From Pempheris klunzingeri (lineage: Eukaryota > Chordata > Actinopteri > Acropomatiformes > Pempheridae), in NCBI RefSeq assembly GCF_042242105.1, contig NC_092014.1, positions 4,775,874 through 4,839,873 of the forward strand: a stretch of 64,000 nucleotides of DNA. The letters run 5' to 3'. Position numbers and translations under genes: made by a program. This document shows, in pieces, positions 22,901 through 34,300 of the stretch (positions are counted from its first letter, which is position 1; each line of letters starts with the position of its first letter). Under the pieces are notes generated by a model, which did not search any database, had not been told where the DNA came from, and saw only the letters and a program-made list of their open reading frames with translations.

Positions 22901-24970
22901 AGGTTTACATCGTCCTGCTGTCCAAACATGGTGACTTCCTGACGGAGCACACTGCTGAGCTGCTCTGCGTCGCTGACAACTTAGACAAGGTAACGAGACC
23001 ACATGTGAAATGTCATGCATCATAACCTGGTGTGGATGTGATCCTCACCAGTCTAATCTAGTACTGTTGAGAAATGACATCAGATCAATTCCCTTTAATC
23101 TTGAGGTTTCAAAGGGGACGATGATCGCCGGCATCACAGGAGGGGCTACAACCGTGGTGGGAGGTATTGCAGCTGCTGCCGGGGTGATTCTGTCTCCGCT
23201 CACACTGGGAGCCTCGCTGGCCCTGACTGTGGTTGGGGCCGGCGTGGCTACAGCCGGCGGCCTCACTGGTGCATCTGCAGCCATCGCCAACAAGGTGACC
23301 AGACATGAAACATGTTGTCAGGGACTGTTAGTGTTTTGTCGAGGGTATGGTGTGTTTGCTCATTTATTGTTGTTTATACTTTCTTGCATTGCTTTGTAAC
23401 AGGGTGTCTATTTGCACCTGGGTGAAAATAGCCAGAAGACATTTACACCCGGTCCGGTCATGTACTATAAAGAATAATAGATTCCTAGTCAGATTAATGT
23501 GGATGAGGTGGCTGGATGGTTTATGTGGTTCTCTGGTTCCTATGGATCCTGGTCCTGGTCCCGCTGATGTGGTTCTCCATCAGCCAATGGATGTGCGTCT
23601 GTCCAAGGCTACAGCCTGTCCATCCTTGGGAGCTGGATCTCTCCTTCACTGTGGTGCTCCTGGAGGTTTCTCTTTTCCCACTGGGGTTTTTGAGTTTTTC
23701 CTTCCCGAAGAAGGAGGGTCATAAAGGGCAGGTGATGCCTCGGACTGATCCATCGGACTGATCCATTGGCCTCATCGACTGCTGGACTCTTTATTAGATT
23801 GTTTGTTCGCTTACACTTGTTTATTTCAGTGAACTTTGTAAAGCACTATGAGACACTCTGTTGTGATATTGGGCTATACAAATAAATTGAATTGAATTGA
23901 AAAAAAATTTTATATACATGCCATACACCCAGGAGAAGGAGGCTGAAATCCTGTGTGAGACCACCAGTAAATTACATTAGTTCATTTGTTAACTTACACA
24001 TTTCAGTTTTTTCTTCTGTTATTAGCAGTTTTAATTGTCAGGTTGTGTATGTTTAGGAACCAAAACTACTTGGTTAGGTTTAGGTAAAGATAATGGTTTG
24101 ATTTAAAATGACAAGTTAAAATATCTGCTTTCCAGCAGGCACTCAGGTGTAAATAATGTCGTTGACTGCTGACACCTGGCACCATGTCAAAGTAAAGAGT
24201 TTACATATAATTAAGTTTTCTATACAGTTAGATAGTCCGATTACAAGACACTTAAAAACATATATATTTTGGTAACACATATACATAGAAGGAAAAAAAA
24301 GTAATACCATAAAGTTCACACACATTCTTTCAAACAACATTCAAAATAACACATCTGAACACAAGTGTTCACCAAAAACTACATACGTACCTACGGTTTA
24401 TCCTGTTAAAAGGCTGCTGAATCTGTGTATGTATATATAATAACATCATCTACATAAATAAATTTGTCTGTGTGGCCTACAAACACTCATGTGCTTAAGG
24501 CTGCTGTTTGAAAGATTATCTGTAATCTGTTCTTCCAGGTGAACAGCACCCAGGACAAGAAGAAAATCGAGAAGACCTTCAAGGAGTATGAGGACCACAT
24601 AACGAAAATTCTGGATTGCTTGAAGTTCATCAATGAGGGCATGGAGCAGCTAAAGCAGCACGACCTGTCTGTTCTGAGCGAGGCCAGGAAGGACTCAGTG
24701 AGCGTAGCCAGGGCGATACAGCTGGCCGCCACAGGAGGAGGAAGCGCCAGGGCCATAGAGGCGAACAGTAAGGCATCCGGGCTGATGCAAGGCCTCGCCA
24801 TCGGCATGGATATGCACTTCACCCAAGGGAAGGACGGTCCGAAGCTGAAGAAAGGCCACGAGTCCAAGTTAGCCAAGAAAATCAGGAGATTAGCAGAGGA
24901 GCTCAATGAGGGTTTGAATGAGCTCATGCAAATCAGGCTCTTGTTCTGTGAGCATTTTTCATTCAAGTGA
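19930..24970 (+). CDS. apol: Apolipoprotein L
   Basis: Member of the APOL family of lipid- and membrane-binding proteins. Nine coding exons join in phase: 19930-19938, 20948-21052, 21376-21483, 21944-22045, 22146-22185, 22274-22325, 22860-22989, 23106-23294 and 24539-24970, giving 388 residues. The first exon codes only MSR, so there is no signal peptide. Residues 4-120 are Pro/Lys-rich and look disordered. Residues 139-182 (ending LLCVADNLDK) and 183-245 form the core: exon 8 is a Gly/Ala-rich hydrophobic pair of helices (TMIAGITGGATTVVGGIAAA; GVATAGGLTGASAAIANKV), matching APOL's DELDKVHRDCTIAN..GSLALSATGLGLGTAAAVTS. Residues 246-388 are helical and charged. The exon 8 acceptor (atcttgag) is weak and was chosen because it restores LDKVSKGT. 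The fish orthology to one human APOL is not resolvable. Confidence 0.9.
22463..22660. repeat. Dispersed teleost repeat piece in apol intron 6
   Basis: ATTCATCCAATACTTGTTGA followed by GATATTTCATGA, and ATCCTCTGGGAACCATGAAT with GTCTGTTCAAACTTTTGGG, belong to the same family as 8030-8300. No coding capacity. Confidence 0.55.
23512..23902 (+). mobile_element. 3' end of a non-LTR retrotransposon (LINE) in apol intron 8
   Basis: The block from CTGGAGGTTTCTCTTTTCCC to TTTGAGTTTTTCCTT, then GTAAAGCACTATGAGACACT and GATATTGGGCTATACAAATA, ends in (TTGAA)n. This is the usual 3' tail of a common percomorph LINE, probably L2-like. No reverse transcriptase is left. Its AATAAA should not be taken as the apol poly(A) site. 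Confidence 0.7.
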
Positions 24971-26480
24971 TTTTTTTTTCTCAACCTGAAGACCCTTTTA
25001 TGTCTGATTCAATCATCATGCTTTCATATTTGCATATATTTTTAGATATAATGACATATTGAGGTTATGGTATGACAATGTCAAGGTGGTATTTGTATGA
25101 AAAAAAGAAACAGGGAACAAAAACAAGCACAACACAAAAAAAGCTTCAGAGTTATGTAAGTATGATCTGTTTGTCAGGCTCCACTTTAATTTTCCTTATT
25201 TTTCTCTCCAAGACTACAATGGAGGGATAACAGAGCTATGCATCGATACACTGATTAGCCAAGGTACAACTAATCAGCTTCATAGCTTTAGTAAAGAGAA
25301 GCTTTTTAATCTATTTCTTTCATTTTATATTTCATTTCATCTAATTTTTCAAAGTCATACATTATCTACTGTATAACCTATCATTGTGGCAGCTTCAGTC
25401 TGACCTGATATTGGAATTTATTGGGACTGGATGAACATAATTTGATCATTTCTTATAAAATATACCCCCTGAAATTTGCTTCACTATTGCCTTGTTTCAC
25501 CTCTCCTGCTTTAGATATTCTGTATTATCTGTTAGTGAGTGTGCTCTTACTTTAGATTAGTTTAAATATTTCATGTTAGTGATTCTCAATGTTCTGTCAG
25601 CCATCTGTATTATTATACAATGTCCTGAAGTTTATGAAAGACTGGAGAGAATGAAATAGCTTCTGATAGCTGCAGATAACCACCAGGAGGCAGCCTAGTT
25701 CTTTCCCCTGTGAACCACAGCAAGTTCATCCATAGACATGTTAAATTCGGTCTATGGGTTCACCAGGTTTAACCAACAGCTGCTATGAAACCACAAGAGA
25801 CTGAATGTTGCTGATGCAGAGACATTATCAACAACTAATACAGGAATAGACTACATAGCTGTGGTGCAGAGACAGGCCACAAACAGGACAAAGGCTGGAA
25901 ACACAAGATACAAACTAACTTTATCCTCCATAATGTGTAAAAGGTACATTACGATACTATTTATGATTTTATAAAAGTATAAAAACACTATTCAATATCA
26001 TGTATTTTTGATTCTCCTCTGTTATTTCTTATAGTGTAGCAGCCAGATGTACCTGGCTGCTATGGATTAATAAAGTCATCTATCTATCTAAATTTTAAGT
26101 GAAAGTGAATGCAGGATAAAAAGTAATATTAAAACTTGAAATATGTGTATTTAATTAAAGATATGCATCTAAAAACAAGTGTACACCAGTTATAAAATAG
26201 TGCACTGATGGCACTAATGAATGTATTTAATTACCAGATGGAAAAGCATCTTAAAGTTTATGCTACCTGTTCTTTTGTTGCAGTGTTTGTGGGCATTTCG
26301 GTGTTCCAACTTATTGACTTCTTAAATCAATCGCTGACATTTGCAGAGGACATTAAAAACTGTTTCCTTCCTCAATGTTTACATTTTGGATTTGACCCAC
26401 ATCTGAAGTTAGGAGGCGCTGGAACTCTTTAAAGCGCCATTAAGGATCTACAAGGATCTATTTTGTTAGCCGTAAAGACG
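24971..26480. other. apol 3' UTR and spacer before atf4
   Basis: AT-rich. GACTACAATGGAGGGATAAC at about 25212 resembles a spliced tail but I could not place it. A hairpin AGCAGCCAG..CTGGCTGCT with TTAATAAAGTCATCTATCTA follows at 26037-26090 and looks like the end of a small retroelement. Part of 25690-25930 has repeat-like phrasing. Confidence 0.45.
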
Positions 26481-26494
26481 TTATAGATCTATAA

Positions 26495-26690
26495 CCAATC
26501 ACGAACAAGACTCTAGCGGAGGACTGGATGTGGTTTACTACTACTACCCAGCGGGGAGGAGCTTTGCTGGTTATTGCTTCTAAACTCATTGTTGTCTCAC
26601 CCGCCCTGCTAGTATCACCACAAACAAACGCCCCCCGGCGGAGTGACACCGCGGAGGAATGCGGTCGGCGGCACTTCGGCTCCTTATATA
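26495..26690 (+). promoter_or_regulatory. atf4: atf4 promoter: CCAAT and TATA boxes
   Basis: CCAAT at 26495-26499 and a TATA box (TTATATA, 26684-26690) lie about 190 bases apart in sequence that turns GC-rich at about 26560. A start site near 26715 would put both leader uORFs in the first exon. No other TATA box is in this block. Confidence 0.6.
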
Positions 26691-26775
26691 CCAGCGCGGC
26701 TCTCTCTCGGCCCGTCTCTTGTTTCAACAACAGTGAAAGTACAACACCAGTCGATTGACGCACTCCCGCGCAAAA

Positions 26776-26787
26776 ATGGCTGTGTAA
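26776..26787 (+). promoter_or_regulatory. atf4: atf4 uORF1 (3 codons)
   Basis: AAAATGGCTGTGTAA gives Met-Ala-Val-stop. Mammalian ATF4 uORF1 is also three codons and starts Met-Ala. In the known mechanism it lets ribosomes resume scanning; under eIF2alpha phosphorylation they then bypass uORF2. There are 77 bases from this stop to the uORF2 start (85-90 in mammals) and no other ATG between. Confidence 0.85.
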
Positions 26788-26864
26788 AGGCGTGCAGCGG
26801 CTATCCTTGCAGCGGCAACAACCCGGCAGTGCAACGGCAAAGTGCACTGGCTATTTCTGGCAAA

Positions 26865-28321
26865 ATGGCGTAAGTACTTTCATTTTTATAATCGTTTTTT
26901 TTTTCATATTCGTGAGCGCCTCTAGCTTCCGCCGGCGTGATGCTACATGTCAGCTGGACTTGACAGCGATGATGAAGTTGTTTGAGGGCGGTTAAGCGCG
27001 CTGGAAATCATAAATAAAGGCGTAAAATCATTGGTAGAAGTATAAGTATGAGTTTCCTGCTTTGGAGTTGATGGTTGTGTCAAACTACAGGTTGTCAGTT
27101 GAGGTGGAAATTGTCCCAACTGGCGCGACAGCCGGTGTTTAGTGTTGTCAACAGCCAGACATGTTATGAGTCCACTCGATAAACTGAGGTTCCCTCTATT
27201 TAAAGCCAGCTTGTGTTCATCAGCGACACCCAAAGCACATGAGACATTAGCGGTGTTTATGTGTATTAAACATTGTCAACGTGGCGTGTCCAAAATGGCG
27301 CGCGCAGACCTCCTCGCTCTGCCCCTCGCACAGATGGCTCTGTTGTGAAAATGGCGGTTCCCCTCCCACATCTCCGCGGTGACGCACCGAGGTGGGCGGG
27401 GTTACCGGGCCACAGCATGACCAAATTAGGAAATGTTTTCCCCCGGCGGAGGGAGGGCGGGGTGTTAATCAGCAACGCCGCGTTGACACTTCACCAGAGC
27501 GGATTAGCCAAATATAGCCTCCCCCCCTCCCCCTTCACGGGGGAGACGTTCACGGCCTGAGTGACCCGAGCGAGAAAGTTGCGGTGTTTTTGTATCGAGG
27601 GTGATGTTGTCAGGAAATGTGGGCTTGTTCCAGGAAGTGCTGACACTGTGGGGAGTTTTTCAGATATACAGATAAAGTTGGCCCACTTATAAGTGATATG
27701 AGTCATGTGGTGGTGCGTTTTAATGTGATTAAAATGCATTTTTTCACTTCTAGAGTAAAATACTGGTGTTTACACCTCTTCTCTAGTGCTCCCAAGCCTT
27801 CCTGCCCCTGTTAAATCAACACCTAAACTGTGTACAATCCTTATTTTATCTCCATAATGTGGCTCACATCTGCCTTGTGTCTCCTCCACCCAGGTCTCTC
27901 TCAGCAACCACCCTCAGCTTTGCTGCCGTCGACAGCAGTACCGAACCGCTCGACTTGCAAACGTCATCAGACTCTCGTTTGATTTTATTCACCCCTTCAC
28001 GGCTACCACTGACCAGCAGCAGCCATGATTCTCTCCCAACTGGCCTTGGAGGACGTGGAGGCCCTGTACTTAGGTTGGTGTTGTGATGATGGATGTTCCC
28101 AAAGCACAGTTTAGCCTCCTGGACTTTTATTGTACCTTTCAACCTACAGCTCATTAAATAGCTTGTTTGTTAGTGAAACTGTAAAAGTCTGGTAGAGTAT
28201 TTGCATCAGATGGCTAAACTCAGCTGTCCAGGCAGATAATTTTTCTAAATAAATGTTTTGTTGAGAAGGTGATCTTAATGAGGAAGTCCTTGTTCACAGG
28301 GCCCTCTTCTCTGATGGCTGA
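26865..28321 (+). promoter_or_regulatory. atf4: atf4 uORF2 (68 codons, overlaps the main start)
   Basis: The ATG at 26865 is five bases before the exon 1 donor (ATGGC|GTAAGT). Exon 2 (27894-28073) and 22 bases of exon 3 (from 28300) complete a 68-residue frame ending with TGA at 28319-28321. It overlaps the main frame, which starts at 28025, by 71 spliced bases in another frame. Mammalian uORF2 is 59 codons with an 83-base overlap. This inhibitory arrangement is the core of ATF4 translational control. Confidence 0.85.
27285..27560 (+). promoter_or_regulatory. atf4: CpG-rich block in atf4 intron 1, possible second promoter
   Basis: Contains two YY1-type motifs on the plus strand, CAAAATGGCG (27291-27300) and GAAAATGGCGGTT (27347-27359), a CRE-like GTGACGCA (about 27379-27386) and a GC box GGTGGGCGGGG (27391-27401). 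It is CpG-rich over some 250 bases. YY1 sites of this type commonly sit just downstream of start sites. It may simply be the tail of one CpG island. Confidence 0.35.
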
Positions 28322-30548
28322 CCCCATTGGGCCCCTTCTGGACCAAGATGAAGAAGAAGCTCTTTCTCCCTCCTCCTCTCTAGAGGGGAAGGCGCCAGCT
28401 TCGCCCCCCCTCTCTTTCTCCTCCGACGCATCCTCCCTGTCTCCCTACCGGACCTTATCGCCCTCCCCGCTCTCTGCCTCCCCACCTCCCTCTCCTCCTC
28501 CTGCCCATCCCTCCTCGTTCCTGGGAACCAAGGCCGGCGCGGACTCTCTGTCCCTCCACTGGCTGGGTGCCAGCGACCTGCTCGACGCCCATATTGGAGC
28601 AGACGATGGCAAAGGTGAGTGAATTAAAACTCTATTAAATATTTCAGTGAGATTAGAGTCTTCAAAAAGACAAAGTGTTTGGAAGTAAGATTTCCCAAAC
28701 TGCATGAACGAAAACCGAAAACTAAAATGTTGCTGATGTACAAAAGTAGAATTATAGGCTACATTAGAAGCACATTTAGTGCCAGTAAGATGAGGAATAT
28801 TGTTTACACCACTGCTTTTAGAGCTCAAGTAGGAATGCTAATTGCTTCCAGGTAAGCTGTAAATATTTTATATGGTGGTTTTGTGTTTGGTGCTGCACTT
28901 GAGGTTGTCCTGCAGGCTGCATGTCCTAGATGCTAAAATTAGGTTGTACTGTGCTGCCACATTGTTCCTTTTGACTTCACGGTGCAGTTATATTCCTACA
29001 TTTAAAAAAAACACCAAACTGAGATATGAGCTGCTCAAAATAGTATGATTTAATATGTTAGTGCGTCTAGGAAGTAGTTAAAAGTGCAGGGTCTTTTGCT
29101 CTTAGTAGGACGTTGCACACTTTGACTGCGCCAACATTTTAGGGTGCAAATGAGTAATTGGTAGGTGTGGTGGGAAATGAAGCTCATTCATTGGTTTGCA
29201 GCTGGCAGGTGTGGCTTGAACGTGACCTGAAACTGGCTCCAACTGGTTTTATTTCTCAGCAAGCATGGCTTTGGCACAATATCTTAAGCTCATTGTGGTT
29301 GTTGCCGTTTGTTTGGTTCGATGCTCTGGATATGCGCTCTCACGTGAATGGCATCCTAAGAACACAAGGTGTGAGTAGAGCAGGTTACTGTGTAAGACGC
29401 TCTGTATGAAGTGAAGTACCTTTTCTGCAGTGGCATTTTTTGTAAGTGAATTCTGAATGAGTCAAAGAGGACATTCACGATGCCTGAAGTGATGACGTGT
29501 TAATTATTTAATCTAGTCTAGTTCAATTATTAATGAATAATTCCTGTTTGCAGATGATGCTTTTGTGGGCATGGACTGGATGTCAGAGAAAATCGACCTG
29601 AGTGAATTTGACCTGGATTCCCTCATTGGTTCCTGCACATCCGATGAGTCACCCAGCTCCCCCGAGGATCTCCTGGCCTCCCTTGACTCCCACATGGATC
29701 TGGATCTAGACTCCTTAGACACAACCATCCCCACCCCACACGACGGCCTGGAGCTGGATCTCTCACTGCCCAGCATCCCCGCTCTCCCACTGCTCCCTCT
29801 TCCTGGGGCAGCCGAGGCCAAGAAGACGGAGGTGGCTCCTGACCAGGAGGTTGTCATGAAGTCTGAGCCTCCCTCCCCCGCTCCCTCTTCATCTCCCCCC
29901 TCTCCAGCCTACACATTAGAGCTGGGCAGCGAAGTGGATGTGCTGGATGCAGAGAAAACAGCCACATCCCTCACAGCCACCATCATTCCAAACCCCAGTG
30001 GAAGCATTCAGACCACCAGCCCCTTTGTGCTCTCTCTTCCCCCCGCTGACCACATTGTGTTGGTGCTCACCAACAAAGACGAGCCCCCCCTCGTATCTCT
30101 CCCAGAGCAGTCTGCCGAAATCTCTTCATCAAGCGACTGCGACAGCGACTCTGGCATCGAGTCCGTTGCCGGTTCACCTGAACGCCTCTTCTCCCCTCCT
30201 CATGTCTCCTCACCTACAGCTGGTTCCTCCAGGACCAAACCCTACTCCAAACCAGAGCCCGCCGCTTCCTCCCCTTCTGCCAAGACCTCCAGGGTCAAAT
30301 CTGTGTCCAGTGCGCCCAAGGTGGAGAAGAAACTGAAGAAGATGGAGCAGAACAAGACGGCAGCCACTCGCTACAGGCAGAAGAAGAGGGTCGAGCAGGA
30401 GATGCTTGGCACAGAGCTCGAAGGTCTAGAGAAGAGAAACCAGGAGTTGACGGAGAAGGCAGAGTCCATCACCCGAGAGATTCAGTACCTCAAGGACCTG
30501 ATGGAGGAAGTCCGCAAGCGACGTGGAAAGACCAGCTCCGTGGCGTAG
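28025..30548 (+). CDS. atf4: Activating transcription factor 4
   Basis: bZIP transcription factor, main effector of the integrated stress response; it dimerises with C/EBP-type partners and drives amino-acid, redox and CHOP-linked genes. Coding exons 28025-28073, 28300-28614 and 29554-30548 give 452 residues. The N-terminus MILSQLALEDVEALYLG and the Ser/Pro-rich exon 3 (residues 18-121) are followed by the conserved DWMSEKIDLSEFDLDSLIG (human DWMLEKMDLKEFDLDALLG), YTLELGSEVDV, the betaTrCP phosphodegron DSGIES (320-325), a basic region (NKTAATRYRQKKR, within 383-402) and a leucine zipper to about residue 445. It is about 100 residues longer than human ATF4. Two leader uORFs control it. A poly(A) signal AATAAA lies at 31355-31360. 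Which teleost duplicate (a or b) this is cannot be told here. Confidence 0.95.
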
Positions 30549-31380
30549 TAACCAGATTGTGTGTGAGGCACAGTCTGCTGTTGCAGAGTAGTGACGGTGT
30601 AGTTTCTGTTCCAACACTCGCATGCCATAAAGTCCGCTTCAGTATTTGAAGTATATTGTGTTTTTTTTAAAAAGAATGGCATGCGAGGGTGGATGCATGG
30701 AACTCGCCCCAGAACGGTAGAGGGCATTGCTGGATGAGAATGAAAAGCCCGGGGAAGTTGATGAGATTAGTGTAGGACAGGGGGCTGGGAGGTAGTCGGG
30801 TGAAGCATCTGTACATGCTTGTCTCTCAGTCCCCTGTTAGATCCCCTTATCGTACTCCCTGTCCTGTCGGCAGTACTTGCATGAACAGGCAGGGTGTATA
30901 TTCGTCTTTGTAGATTAGGCATGCAAATTATGAGTCACCATAGCTCCTGGTAGTGTAGTAGACTTGTAACCCTTTGACAAGATGTTACCTCACACTCCCA
31001 GCATCAGTGAGTAGCCAGACCCTGCTCAGCTTCAATGGAATAACTGTCCGTGAAGTGAGAAACCACTCCGACCTTGTTGTTACCCACTCCTTTTTAACCC
31101 AGCGTCACTCCATTTCGACCTTCCTCTTTACAGCTTCAAGTCCAGAAAGGGGCCTCAACCTATTTATGAATTCTTGATGTTCTGTTTTACATCAACACTT
31201 TTTTCTCTCTTTTTTTTTTTTGTGTATATAGTTTTCTCTTGCTTGCAGATTGTTGCTTTCTTTATTTAATGCTGGATAAAACCTGGTAGTTTGAGTAACT
31301 CAGCCCTGTAGTGCAGCTGTTTGGCTTGTAAAAATGCTTTTCTTTTCTTTTTCTAATAAATATCTATCAGTACTGAACTG
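30549..31380 (+). other. atf4: atf4 3' UTR
   Basis: AT-rich trailer ending about 15 bases after AATAAA (31355-31360). A T11-12 run lies at 31209-31220. A second AATAAA-like signal follows near 31430. Confidence 0.7.
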
Positions 31381-34300
31381 ACTCGTGTAATGTGCTTTGC
31401 TGACAGCAGGAAAAAAAACTAATAAAAGGTTTCATAACCTACTTAAATATTTGTAGCTCTGTGCACCAGGATCCACTTCAGGGCTACAAACAGAAAAATG
31501 TTAGTCACTATTTCCTCAGACCCAAAGGGATGATTACTTCAGATCTGCTTTTCCCCAACTAACAGTAAATGGTTAATGGTCATAGGGCAGTCCTACAATA
31601 TTATTTTAAATCAAAGACTAAATGACAGCTTCTACCAAACTATCACAGGGTCCCACGTATTGAAAATGTTGGAAATCACTCAATTACAACGGTTATATCT
31701 TCAAGGTTAGGAAAATGCTTGAATTCAAATATAGTCCTGTGTTTTAAAAAATAAAATTAAAAAATACACACAATTACTTGAACCAAAAATAAAATTATTC
31801 AATTCAAATGATTGAATATTTGTCTCACACCAGAAGATCATTACCAAACCATAATTAAAGCTGAGCTTAACAGATGGTAAAGTGGTAATATGCATTGATT
31901 GCTGTGGGTACAAAGGATTTGTATAAGTATCTGGAACGTTTTGGTTTAGGTTCCTTGCAGAGAACTTGATTTTTACACCTTAAAAGCAGAGTTTTTATTA
32001 AATATGCTTTATGAACAAGAGATAAACATCAAGCAGTGTTTTCTGATACTGGCTTGTGCACAGCGGGACACTTACTGAGCAGGAAATACTGTCGTAGAAA
32101 CTGGACACTTTGGAAGCTGGATGTCAAACTTTAATATGTAAATAAGGCACATGTATAACTAAAGTCTTAATTTGACCTCAAGGAAGCAAACCTAAAATAT
32201 GTCTTGGAGACAACTCTTGCTGTGCTCCACTGTGAGTTGTACTAGTATTTACATGCTCCACACGTGAGTCATACAGCTCCTCTAAGCTTCGGTCGGTGTG
32301 TCTGTTAAAAAATGAATAAAACATTAAACCAGTTCGTGGGTGCCAAGAAACAGGGTGTGAACACTGAGGCTGACATGCAAATTGAAAACCAAAGCATACC
32401 TCGTGGTTTGGAAAATATCTGACATTGTGCAGGAAGAGAAGGGACCGGCCACCAACACATTTTTAGTGATTAACGTTTGTTCTTGAAGACCAACATGCAT
32501 CTAATTTATTCTTAAATGTTAAAAAAAAAACCCATCTAATACAGGTGTAACAATCCACCAAGAACACAACCAGTGGTTTGTGCTGGTGAGCGTACAGCCT
32601 CCCCTGGCTGAGTCTGGCAAACTAGTTCAAACAGGTTGGGTTTTTAGCTGCGTCTGTGCCTGGAGCTAAACCTGTACCTTTCTACCAGGAAGTGAGAGAC
32701 ATCTGGCCGAATGTTTTATGGGAAGGGCCTTGTAACTGTGAAACCAGACTACACTCGGCAGTCTCACACGTTTCACAGGTGGGTGCCGGGGGGAGACGGG
32801 GAGACGGGAGGGGAGAGGGCTGAGCCACAGATGTCTCCGTGCTGTTTGGTCCAAAGCTTGACTGCCGCATAAGGTCGGCCACCTTTTGGGTATGTGGTCA
32901 CATTTGGAGGTGTGTGTCTGGAACATTAAAGCAGCTGATTGAGGACAACCTGTGTGACTGTTTCCAGAGTCGTGCCTCCTGGGAATGAACGTACAGTAAG
33001 ACAGTGTAGTATCTCTGAAAGCGATACTGGTGGTTCAGCGCAATGTGCTGACTACTGTCAAACAGCTGTGCAAATTTAGTCTTGGCAGTAAAACCCTAAA
33101 AGCACACACACACACACAGACACACACACACACAGACAGACAGACAGACTAAGACACACACTCCTCCCTGACAGATTCCACAGTAGTAAGGCCTTGCCCT
33201 CCTGAGAAGACACAGATAAGAGGAGCGACCCGGCTGTAGGCAGGCAGAAAGAGATAATAATGTTATGACTGTGACGTGTGTAGGCTGCAAATGAGTCGTT
33301 CAAAAGATGAATGGAGGAATTTGAAATAATTGTTGAGATCTCTAATCTCCTCTAATTGCTGTGACTCCTGTTGTGTGTAGCTTCAGGTCGCAATTTTTTT
33401 TTTCGTCCAGTAATTAAAACATGACTTAAGTTATTGTAACAACGTGGTTTAATTTTCCAGTTAGGAAAAATTAGATTATTTGATTAAAGTACACAGTACA
33501 TCATGTATCATGCTGCTTCCTGCACAGTGGTTATTTTATTTATTTGCCTTTTAGATTCTTGTCTGGAGCAGCAGGACTGTAGTATCAGTGGTGGAACTCA
33601 AGCAGGGTACTTCAGTACAAAAATGAGGTACTTTTACTTTACTTGAATATGTCTCAGAGGTAAATACTATACTTTTTACTCCACTAGATTTGCCTGACAG
33701 CTTTAGTTACTTGTTACTTCTCACATTACAATTGTTGTTGCAATTCTGAGATTTAAATGAAACCCTATGGCTGTCCAGCTTAGCACTGGTGGATGTTTGT
33801 GAGTATTAAGAATCCTTAAAATCCTTAAAATGCATTGATTTATCTATGAAAAACAAAGTATTGTTAGTATCCACCATCAGACTTCCACTTATACTAAGCT
33901 GGACACTCATTGTTTTTTATTTTCATCTCATTATTGGCCCCATTCTTGGAGAGCACCTGACTTTTCAGTGTCTCTACCTCTATTTTTATTGACCCAGTTC
34001 AGCACTAGGCTACCTTGGTGACTTTGTATCTAAACTTCTCTGAAGGACAAACTGTTCCTTTACAGGCTGACAAACATAACAATCCATCTAAAACTCCTCA
34101 CGGATCGCCTGGAAAAATCACAAAACTGAAAACAGGCTGTTGTCTTTGTTGGATTTTCAGAGATGTGTGCTTCTCACAGGACGCGACGCTCGAAAGTACG
34201 ATGATCTTACGGACCATGATGCACTGCTGTAGCCTGAACTACCCAACAGTATACAAAGTACTTCGTCCAGAAACATCAGATGTGATAGTGAAACACTGAC

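Noticed and set aside
23347-23724. Plus-strand open frame after apol exon 8
   Set aside because: It runs from the apol intron into the LINE tail; the exon 8 donor at 23295 and the exon 9 acceptor keep the real frame.
23878-23890. AATAAA as the apol poly(A) site
   Set aside because: It belongs to the LINE 3' tail, and a 432-base conserved final exon follows at 24539.
28294-28828. Minus-strand frames opposite atf4 exon 3
   Set aside because: Shadows of a Ser/Pro-rich exon with confirmed splice sites on the plus strand.
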